Assembly (NCBI GenBank): GCA_030039675.1
Contig: JASHVE010000086.1
Coordinates: 1 to 39,504, forward strand
Direction of reading: 5' to 3'
From: Acidobacteriaceae bacterium
GTDB taxonomy: Bacteria > Acidobacteriota > Terriglobia > Terriglobales > Acidobacteriaceae
DNA: 39,504 nucleotides
Below are positions 32,881 through 39,504 of this stretch, one piece after another. Under the pieces are notes generated by a model, which searched no databases, was not told where the DNA came from, and worked only from the letters and a program-made list of their open reading frames with translations. Positions within the stretch are counted from its first letter, which is position 1. The number at the start of each line of letters is the position of its first letter. The translations under genes and the position numbers were made by a program.

Positions 32881-34632
32881 ATGTTACTGCCTTCCGCTAC
32901 GGGATCAAATCAGACATTACAGATTCTTGAGCTCGGCCTTACCACGATCACGATTACCGCCGCATTCGCGTGGCCCGAGCTTGGCGCGAACGTGTTCCGG
33001 CGCGTCGAGGGTGCTCTCGGCGCGTTGGCGCGCAGAAAAAGGCTTGCGGCTGCCTCGGTTGGTTTGTGCGTGCTGGCGTTTCGGCTGGCCATCCTTCCTC
33101 TTTACCCGGTACCTCTTCCTTTTGTTCCCGACGACTTCAGTTTCCTGCTCGCGGCGGACACCTTCGTCCATGGCCGGCTGGCAAATCCGACGCCTGTGAT
33201 GTGGACGCATTTCGAAAGCATCCATATCACGATGCAGCCTACGTATACGTCCATGTACTTCCCGGGACAAGGCCTGCTGCTTGCGGCGAGCAAGCTGTTG
33301 CTGGGCAACCCGTGGTATGGTGTATTGCTTGCCAGCGCACTGATGTGCGCGGCGATCTGCTGGGCGCTGCAAGCGTGGCTGCCGCCGGGCTGGGCGCTGC
33401 TCGGCGGCAGCATTGCAGTCCTGCGTCTGGGGATTTTCAGCTGTTGGACGAATACGTACCACACGGCAGGATCTCTAAGCGCCTTGGGTGGAGCGCTGAT
33501 ACTGGGCGCACTTCCGCGACTGATGAGGACAGGCCGCTTTCGCTACGGCCTGCTCATGGGAATTGGAATCAGCATTCTGATTTTGACCCGGCCTTCCGAA
33601 GGGCTTCTGCTTTGTATTCCGGTCGCATTTGTACTGGGCCGATGGCTGATCAAAGGAAAGAACAGGCCAGCGGCGGGTTCTCTGGCGCGGCGCGCGGCTT
33701 TGCCGCTGGCCATAGTGGCCTGCACCATAGGCTGGCTTGGGTATTACGATTACCGGGCGTTTGGCTGTGCCACCACGCCGCCATACACCATCGATCGGAA
33801 TACCTATGCGGTTACGCCTTATTATGTTTGGCAGCCGCCGCGGCCGGTTCCGCATTACAGGCACCAGGTGATGCAGCATTTTTATACATATACGGAGTAC
33901 GAGTTTTACTCGAAAATCCGCACCTTTCCCGGGTTTCTATCTCAAACCCTGCTGAAATTTGTGATCGCGGTCCTGTTTTTTTCCTGTTGCCCGCTATTGT
34001 TTCCGCTCATTATGCTGCGCCGGGTCTTGATGGACCGCCGCATTCGCTTTCTTGTCATTTGCGGATTAGCTTCGTTTGTTGGGTTGATTGTCGAGATCTA
34101 CCTTGAGCCGTATTACATTGCCCCATTTACGGTGGCCTACTATGCTATCGGGTTGCAGGCCATGCGGCACCTTCGGGTTTGGAAACCCGAGGACAGGCCT
34201 GTTGGGCGAGGGATACTGCGTCTAACCGTCGTCCTCTGTATTGTGCTGGCAGGTCTGCGCCTGTTCGCGCAGCAACTCGATCTATCCGTTGCGGAGTGGC
34301 CGCCCAACAACTGGAATCTTACCTGGTATGGTCCTGAACATTACGGGGTGGAACGAGCTCAGATCGAATCCAGGCTGGAACAGCTCCCGGGCCCGCAGTT
34401 GGCCATTGTCCGCTATGGACCCAAGCACGAAAGCCTCGATGAGTGGGTTTACAATGGCGCGGACATCGATGGCTCCAAAGTCGTATGGGCAAGAGAGATG
34501 GATCCGGTAGATAATGAAGAGCTAATCCACCACTACGCCAACCGGAAGGTGTGGCTGGTTGAGCCGGACGCGATCCCGGCGAAGGTTTCGCCTTATCCAA
34601 CGCCTGACACGGCGGAAGTTGCGGCGCATTAA
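32881..34632 (+). CDS. GT-C fold membrane glycosyltransferase, paralogue 2
   Basis: A 583-residue protein, the same length as and clearly homologous to the product of 29821-31572 from end to end. The VPDDFSFLLAADTF loop, MWTHFESIHITM, MYFPGQG, FSCWTNTYH and the C-terminal DGSKVVWAREMDPVDN are shared nearly unchanged, while the N-terminal 60 residues and the membrane segment around residues 365-390 differ most. The pair arose by duplication and probably has diverged in donor or acceptor choice. A weak GAGAAG precedes the ATG. It is followed 51 bp later by the GT2 gene on the same strand. Confidence 0.75.
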   Translation: MLLPSATGSNQTLQILELGLTTITITAAFAWPELGANVFRRVEGALGALARRKRLAAASVGLCVLAFRLAILPLYPVPLPFVPDDFSFLLAADTFVHGRLANPTPVMWTHFESIHITMQPTYTSMYFPGQGLLLAASKLLLGNPWYGVLLASALMCAAICWALQAWLPPGWALLGGSIAVLRLGIFSCWTNTYHTAGSLSALGGALILGALPRLMRTGRFRYGLLMGIGISILILTRPSEGLLLCIPVAFVLGRWLIKGKNRPAAGSLARRAALPLAIVACTIGWLGYYDYRAFGCATTPPYTIDRNTYAVTPYYVWQPPRPVPHYRHQVMQHFYTYTEYEFYSKIRTFPGFLSQTLLKFVIAVLFFSCCPLLFPLIMLRRVLMDRRIRFLVICGLASFVGLIVEIYLEPYYIAPFTVAYYAIGLQAMRHLRVWKPEDRPVGRGILRLTVVLCIVLAGLRLFAQQLDLSVAEWPPNNWNLTWYGPEHYGVERAQIESRLEQLPGPQLAIVRYGPKHESLDEWVYNGADIDGSKVVWAREMDPVDNEELIHHYANRKVWLVEPDAIPAKVSPYPTPDTAEVAAH

Positions 34633-34683
34633 GCCGGTTGTGTTGGTGGGGTGTGAGCTGATGGTGATTCAGGAGTTTGAGCC

Positions 34684-35472
34684 ATGATCAACGGAAAACG
34701 GGTTGCCGTGGTGATGCCGGCCTATAACGCGGAAAAGACGCTCGAGCGCACAGTCGCCGAGCTTACCGACGTGGTAGACATCAAGATTCTGGTCGATGAT
34801 TCGAGCAAGGACCGGACGGCGGAGTTGTCGCGTAGGCTCGGCGTACAGACGTTCGTCCATGACACCAACTACGGTTACGGACGCAACCAGCAGACCTGCT
34901 ACCGCGAGGCGCTGGCTGCCGGCGCAGACATCGTCGTGATGGTGCACCCGGACTACCAATACACTCCGTTGCTGGTTCCGGCCATGGCGGGCATGATCGC
35001 CAGCGGCGTGTACGATATGGTGCTGGCGTCGCGCATCCTGGGCCGCGGGGCGCTGAAGGGCGGCATGCCGCTCTACAAGTATGTCTTCAACCGCATGCTG
35101 ACGGCGTTTCAAAACCTGTTTCTGGGCGTAAAGCTCTCGGAGTATCACACGGGGTTCCGCGCCTTCTCGCGGGAGCTTCTGGAGGCGCTGCCGCTGCTTG
35201 AAAACTCCGACGATTTTGTCTTCGACAACCAGATGATTGCGCAGGCCGTGATGTTCGGCTTCGAGATCGGCGAGATTTCGTGCCCGACGAAATACTTTGA
35301 AGAAGCCTCTTCCATCAACTTCCGGCGCAGCGTGAAATACGGCCTGGGCGTGCTGGCCACGACCGCCGGATTTGTGGCGCACAAGCTGAGAATCCGTCGA
35401 TCACCGCGGTATGGCGCTACAGGCCGAAAAGTTTCACAGCAGTACTACTCCGGGACCGAGCGTGTGGCCTGA
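34684..35472 (+). CDS. Family 2 glycosyltransferase (polyprenyl-phosphate type)
   Basis: The 262-residue GT-A enzyme has VVMPAYNAEKTL near the N-terminus, the nucleotide-binding VDDSSKDRT (D38, D39), and HPDYQYTP (D90), where DPM1/DpgS-like enzymes usually read DADxQ. The C-terminal PTKYFEEASSINFRRSVKYG is typical of dolichyl/undecaprenyl-phosphate sugar synthases. No C-terminal membrane helices are seen. It could provide the polyprenyl-phosphate sugar used by the neighbouring GT-C proteins, which links the island functionally. It overlaps the acyltransferase gene start by 62 nt. Confidence 0.85.
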   Translation: MINGKRVAVVMPAYNAEKTLERTVAELTDVVDIKILVDDSSKDRTAELSRRLGVQTFVHDTNYGYGRNQQTCYREALAAGADIVVMVHPDYQYTPLLVPAMAGMIASGVYDMVLASRILGRGALKGGMPLYKYVFNRMLTAFQNLFLGVKLSEYHTGFRAFSRELLEALPLLENSDDFVFDNQMIAQAVMFGFEIGEISCPTKYFEEASSINFRRSVKYGLGVLATTAGFVAHKLRIRRSPRYGATGRKVSQQYYSGTERVA

Positions 35473-36526
35473 CGTTGCGCGTCGCAGCGAAGGCCGTGTC
35501 CCGGTGCTCGATGGCTGGCGCAGCATCGCCATTTTGCTGGTGTTGTTTGAGCACATTGGCACGAGCCTAGCCGGCCGCTACACCGCGCCGTGGAGGCAAA
35601 CCGGACAGCACGGCGTTACCCTCTTCTTTGTACTCAGCGGCTTTCTGATCGCTTCCAGGCTGGCGGAAGGCCCCATCGACCTGAAGCGCTTTTATCTCCG
35701 GCGCTTCTTCCGCCTGATGCCGGTTGCATGGGCCTATCTTGCTGCTCTTGTACTCTTCGATCTACTCGCCAATGCGCATTTCACATCACTTAGAGAAGTG
35801 TGTGCGTGCCTCTTCTTTTATCGCAACTTCATCTCCGTTGGTGGCGGCGGAGCGATGGCCGGGCACTCCTGGTCGCTGTCGATCGAAGAGCAGTTCTACG
35901 TGGCGTGGCCCTGTCTGTTACGTTTCGCCGGTCCGTGCAGGGGAGGCTGGTTTGCCGCGGCGGGGGCCCTTGTGTGCGCCTGGTTCCGGCTGATGCACTG
36001 GAGCTTCTACAACCGGCAATGGTACGCGTTCCACACTGAAGTGCGCGCCGACGCGCTGCTGATCGGCTGCCTGTTCGCACCTTTGCTCGGCAACCCCAGG
36101 GTTCGGTCTTTCGCCGCGAAGCAGTCAGAATGCTGGACACTTCCAGCTCTGTCACTGCTGCTCTTCTGCATTGCCTGCTACCACTGGCTGCCGCCGCTGT
36201 TTGAGAGCCTCACTATCGGCTGCCTGGTTGCAGCATCGGCTGTGCATCCTCGTTGGCTCATGGCGCGATCCCTTTCGTGGCGGCCACTCACCTGGCTGGG
36301 AACGGTCTCGTATAGCATCTACGTCTGGCAACAGGTCTTTCTTTCGCATTACGCGGCAAGGACCGTCGTGATCAAGATGATGTGCCTGATGCCGCTGTTC
36401 GCGCTCGGCAGCTACTACCTCATCGAGCGGCGGGCAACACGCTTCGGTTATCGGATTACGAGTGCGCGCGGTGCGCATGCTGCGGAAGTGGATGGAGCCC
36501 TGGTCGCGGCGCAGGAAACGGCTTAA
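35411..36526 (+). CDS. Acyltransferase 3 family membrane protein
   Basis: The 371-residue polytopic protein is an acyltransferase-3 (OafA/NodX-like) enzyme that O-acylates surface glycans. It shows PVLDGWRSIAILLVLFEH, with the conserved Arg (R37) and His (H48), then GVTLFFVLSGFLI, and HSWSLSIEEQFYVAWP, followed by several helices up to SYSIYVWQQ. The ATG at 35411 lies inside the GT2 gene and has no ribosome site; a GTG at 35462 would shorten the overlap to 11 nt and is a real alternative. Translational coupling with the GT2 gene is likely. Confidence 0.87.
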   Translation: MALQAEKFHSSTTPGPSVWPDVARRSEGRVPVLDGWRSIAILLVLFEHIGTSLAGRYTAPWRQTGQHGVTLFFVLSGFLIASRLAEGPIDLKRFYLRRFFRLMPVAWAYLAALVLFDLLANAHFTSLREVCACLFFYRNFISVGGGGAMAGHSWSLSIEEQFYVAWPCLLRFAGPCRGGWFAAAGALVCAWFRLMHWSFYNRQWYAFHTEVRADALLIGCLFAPLLGNPRVRSFAAKQSECWTLPALSLLLFCIACYHWLPPLFESLTIGCLVAASAVHPRWLMARSLSWRPLTWLGTVSYSIYVWQQVFLSHYAARTVVIKMMCLMPLFALGSYYLIERRATRFGYRITSARGAHAAEVDGALVAAQETA

Positions 36527-36652
36527 GGCGATTTCCGACCATAGCGGGTGCCCGTCAATCCGCGTCGAAGCGAGCATGCGCCAGCCGCTGCCGCGACGGC
36601 GGTATACTTGCGCCGGGGCGGAATGCGCGTGGATATTCCGTTTTTTGTCTTC

Positions 36653-39115
36653 ATGTTGCGTTGTGAACACGCAAAGCGGACCGTCGTTGGTCTGCTGTTT
36701 CTCCTTTGTGTCCCGGTGGTGACGGGGCAGCCGCTTACCGCCCATGCGCCTGCTGTGCTGACGGCTGTGGATGAGAACGGCGTGGCGGTTGCCGGCGCGC
36801 AGATCACGATTCTCGAACCAGGACTCGGACCTGTGCAGTTGTGGACGGACTACGCGGGCCGCTGCTCGTTTACGCCGCGGCAAAGCGCGCCGTATCAGGT
36901 GCGTGCTGAAATGCCGGGGTTTTATCGGGCCGAGGAGAGCGGCATCGATGTGCGCCAGAGCAACCTGAAGATCGTGCTGCTGCACGAACAGATTGTGCGC
37001 GAGCAGGTGAATGTGACGGCATCCACGCCGGGCATCGATATTGAGCAGCCTTCCGACCAGATGACGATGAACACGCCGGAGATCGTCAACATTCCCTACC
37101 AGACCTCGCGCGACATTCGCTATCTTCTGCCCTACAACCCCGGCGTGGTGCAGGATGCTTCGGAGCAGGTTCATGTGGCCGGGTCAGAGACGTGGGAGAC
37201 GCTGGATACACTGGATGGTTTCGACATCCGCTCGCCGGAAGAAGGGACGCTGGACATGCGCGTGAGCGCCGATGCGGTGCGATCGGTCGACGTGGAGACG
37301 ACGCGGTATCCGGTAGAGTTCGGGCGTGCGACAGGCGGCGTGGTGGCTTTTTACACGGGGATGGGCGACAACAAATTCCGCTTCAATGCGACGAACTTTA
37401 TCCCTTCGCTCCGCGACGTGAACGGAATCCGCTTCGACAAATTTGTGCCGCGGTTCACTTTTTCCGGACCGCTGGAACGCAACCGGACCTGGTTTTACGA
37501 CGGGCTGGAGACCGAATACGACAACATTTATATTTCCGAGCTTCCGGCGAACGCCGATACCGACTCTCTGTTACGCGGCAGCAATCTTTTCAAGATTCAG
37601 TCGAACCTGACGCAGGCTGACATTCTGACGGCAGGATTGCTGTTCAACGATTACCATTCGCCGTATGACGGGATCTCGGCGCTTACTTCGCAACAGAGCA
37701 CGACGAATCGCGACATCATCGCATGGCTGCCTTATGTGCGCAATCAATGGAGCTTTGGAGGGGGAGCGCTGCTGGACGTCGGCGTAGGCGTGATGCGCTT
37801 CCGCGATGGCCACGAGCCGCACGGTGACGCGCCCTACGAAATTACGCCGGAGATCGCGCAGGGGAGCTATTTTGAAAATCTCACCGGGCGTTCGCAGCGC
37901 GTGGAAGGTACCGCGGCGCTGTATCTGCCGGCGCGGCACTGGGCGGGAATGCACGATGTGAAGATGGGCGTCGACCTGGATCACATTGGCTACAACCAGG
38001 ACCAGGTGCGCATGCCGGTGAATTATCTGCGTGAGAATGGAAAGCTTGACCGGCAGAGCGTTTTCGCGCCGGCGGCGCCGTTCGCGCTGCATAACGGCGA
38101 GGTGGGCGCATATGCGGAAGACCGCTGGCAGATGAGGAAGGATCTGCTGGTTGAGCCCGGATTGCGCTTCGACTGGGATGAGATCATCCGGCGGCCGCTT
38201 GTGTCACCGCGTCTTGCAGCGGTGTATGCGCCGGAGGGAACCAAGATCTCGGCGGGCATCGGGCTTTACTACGAGCACACGCAGCTTGCGTATTTCGCGC
38301 AGACATTCGCGGGAGTGCGCTACGACACGTATTACGAACCGGATGGGATGACTCCGGTTGGGCCGGCGCAGGAGACCGAGTTTACTGCGAAGGACGGATT
38401 GCTTCACGAGCCGCGAGCGTTGAACTGGAGCCTGGGGATCGAGCGAAAGCTGCCATGGGAGCTTCTGGCAGGCGCGAACTTTCTCGAAAAGCGGACCAGC
38501 AATGTGTTCACGTTTGCGAATCAGAGCGGGCCCGCTGAGTTGTCGGGGGATTATCTGCTCACGAACGGGCGGCAGGACCACTACGATTCATTCGAGGTGC
38601 ACGCGCGGCGGGTGTTTGCGAATGAGTACACGATTTTTGTTTCCTACATGCACTCCTCGGCGCATACCGATGCCGCGCTCGAGTATCTGCCTACGCCTTC
38701 GCCGCTGGGAGCGCAGCAGAGCGGACCGCTGCCATGGGATACGCCGAACCGCATTCTGTCATGGGGCTGGCTGCCGGTGCCAGTTGCGAAGCTGCACAAG
38801 CGATGGGATCTTGTGTATCTGTTCGATCGCCACACGGGGTTCCCCTACACGTCAGTCAATGCGGCGCAGCAGGTGGTGGGTGCGGCGGGGTCGCGGCGGT
38901 TTCCGGAGTATGTCAACTTCAGTCCCGGGCTGGAGTGGAAGTTTCATTTTCACGGCGCCTATTATGGATTGCGTGGCGTGATGGAGAACGCGACGGACAG
39001 CACGAATCCGGTAGTGGTGAATAGCGTCATCGATTCGCCGCAGTACGGAACCTTCAGCGAGCCGGAGGGGCGCGCATTTACGGCACGCATCCGGCTGATT
39101 GGTTCATCGAAGTAG
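36653..39115 (+). CDS. TonB-dependent receptor with carboxypeptidase-regulatory-like domain
   Basis: The outer-membrane protein of about 820 residues has a signal peptide (VVGLLFLLCVPVVTG), an N-terminal carboxypeptidase-regulatory-like beta domain (about 30-110: LTAVDENGVAVAGAQITILEPG), a plug-like region (about 120-240: VNVTASTP, then YPVEFGRATGGVVAFYTG) and a beta-barrel to the C-terminus. It is shorter than the 1,000-plus-residue Oar-like receptors common in acidobacteria. The start is uncertain: ATG at 36653 gives a clean signal peptide, while ATG at 36623 adds ten residues but lies about 9 nt after the start predicted from a TATACT box at 36602. Substrate unknown. Confidence 0.85.
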   Translation: MLRCEHAKRTVVGLLFLLCVPVVTGQPLTAHAPAVLTAVDENGVAVAGAQITILEPGLGPVQLWTDYAGRCSFTPRQSAPYQVRAEMPGFYRAEESGIDVRQSNLKIVLLHEQIVREQVNVTASTPGIDIEQPSDQMTMNTPEIVNIPYQTSRDIRYLLPYNPGVVQDASEQVHVAGSETWETLDTLDGFDIRSPEEGTLDMRVSADAVRSVDVETTRYPVEFGRATGGVVAFYTGMGDNKFRFNATNFIPSLRDVNGIRFDKFVPRFTFSGPLERNRTWFYDGLETEYDNIYISELPANADTDSLLRGSNLFKIQSNLTQADILTAGLLFNDYHSPYDGISALTSQQSTTNRDIIAWLPYVRNQWSFGGGALLDVGVGVMRFRDGHEPHGDAPYEITPEIAQGSYFENLTGRSQRVEGTAALYLPARHWAGMHDVKMGVDLDHIGYNQDQVRMPVNYLRENGKLDRQSVFAPAAPFALHNGEVGAYAEDRWQMRKDLLVEPGLRFDWDEIIRRPLVSPRLAAVYAPEGTKISAGIGLYYEHTQLAYFAQTFAGVRYDTYYEPDGMTPVGPAQETEFTAKDGLLHEPRALNWSLGIERKLPWELLAGANFLEKRTSNVFTFANQSGPAELSGDYLLTNGRQDHYDSFEVHARRVFANEYTIFVSYMHSSAHTDAALEYLPTPSPLGAQQSGPLPWDTPNRILSWGWLPVPVAKLHKRWDLVYLFDRHTGFPYTSVNAAQQVVGAAGSRRFPEYVNFSPGLEWKFHFHGAYYGLRGVMENATDSTNPVVVNSVIDSPQYGTFSEPEGRAFTARIRLIGSSK

Positions 39116-39125
39116 AGGAGCCCCG

Positions 39126-39350
39126 ATGAATGAGTTGGGCAAAATACTGCTGGGGCTGGGGCTGCTGCTCGCGTGCATCGGCGCAATTGTGCTGATCGCA
39201 GGTCGGGTCGGTTTGCCGTTGGGTCGCTTGCCCGGCGATTTCGGTTACAGGGGCAAGCGGGTTTCCTTTTACTTTCCGCTGGGCACATCGCTGCTGTTCA
39301 GTGTTTTGCTGAGTGTTCTCTTTTATCTCATCTCGCGTTTTCGCCGTTAA
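39126..39350 (+). CDS. DUF2905 small membrane protein
   Basis: The 74-residue protein has two membrane helices (about residues 5-26 and 50-70) and between them the DUF2905 signature, LGRLPGDFGYRGKRVSFYFPLGTS. The family's function is unknown. GAGGAG lies 5 nt before the ATG and overlaps the stop of the receptor gene, indicating co-transcription. Its 3' end overlaps the 3' end of the opposite-strand gene by 23 bp. Confidence 0.9.
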   Translation: MNELGKILLGLGLLLACIGAIVLIAGRVGLPLGRLPGDFGYRGKRVSFYFPLGTSLLFSVLLSVLFYLISRFRR

Positions 39351-39504
39351 CAAATCCGAAGCGGTAGTCCGGCTTGAGCCCGCATTGGTAGACGGTGGAC
39401 TTGTCTGCATTGGTTCTCGCGGTGCAGTTGGCCCAACTCAGGTAGAGATCCGGACCGAGAAGAAAGACCATGGGCGTGCCGTTGACATCGGCTTCAATGC
39501 TGAC
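39328..39504 (-). CDS. 3' end of an unknown gene
   Basis: On the minus strand the last 177 bp of the window are open to a TGA at 39328, giving the C-terminal 58 residues of a protein. It reads VSIEADVNGTPMVFLLGPDL at the window edge and ends GFVNGENAR. It contains two Cys (ANCTART, YQCGLKP), as in many exported proteins. The frame is supported by length without a stop and protein-like composition. I do not recognise the family; the rest lies outside the window. Confidence 0.55.
   Translation of the reverse strand, partial: VSIEADVNGTPMVFLLGPDLYLSWANCTARTNADKSTVYQCGLKPDYRFGFVNGENAR

Overview
The window is GC-rich, densely coding DNA that looks like the chromosome of an acidobacterium (Terriglobia/Acidobacteriaceae-like). 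This placement is inferred from the gene set: a TIGR03118-type secreted propeller protein, a fused 3-dehydroquinate dehydratase/shikimate dehydrogenase, a carboxypeptidase-regulatory-like TonB-dependent receptor and many short hairpin repeats. No rRNA, tRNA, CRISPR array, transposase or prophage gene was recognised.

Layout. 1-2355: 3' end of a leucyl aminopeptidase gene and a secreted TIGR03118 protein. 2958-5712: a PAS/GGDEF-like protein overlapping motA, then motB. 5737-7359 (minus): aroDE. 8066-10518: an unknown membrane-anchored protein and, convergent to it, a sigma-54 activator (EBP). 10519-11476: a long non-coding regulatory region. 11477-20408: main Tad pilus cluster in the order cpaA, cpaE, cpaF, tadB, tadC, two 31-residue membrane peptides, a DUF192-PilZ fusion, tadE, tadG, closed by a strong terminator. 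20893-22287 (minus): a TonB-like protein. 22990-25908: cpaB, cpaC and a second DUF192 protein. 26046-28695 (minus): two GT87-like membrane glycosyltransferases. 28981-29590: two Flp pilin genes. 29821-36526: a cell-surface glycan/lipid island with two paralogous 583-residue GT-C proteins flanking a PAP2/Aur1-like enzyme, then a GT2 and an acyltransferase. 36653-39504: a TonB-dependent receptor, a DUF2905 protein and the 3' end of an unknown minus-strand gene.

How the parts fit. The Tad genes encode prepilin peptidase, localisation ATPase, motor ATPase, platform proteins, secretin, pseudopilins and two pilins. The EBP gene next to them, together with matched promoter modules upstream of cpaA and of flp, suggests sigma-54 control of pilus assembly and pilin supply. 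Each module is a 24-12 promoter preceded by the same pair of TGTATACGGC / CGTRTACA sites spaced 42-43 bp. A PilZ domain with intact c-di-GMP motifs inside the operon and a GGDEF-like protein coupled to motAB suggest surface-sensing or second-messenger control.

The second major signal is a set of eight hairpin repeats, 111-112 bp each, in three sequence families. They share one architecture, show compensatory base changes in the stems, and all lie in the same orientation regardless of neighbouring gene direction.
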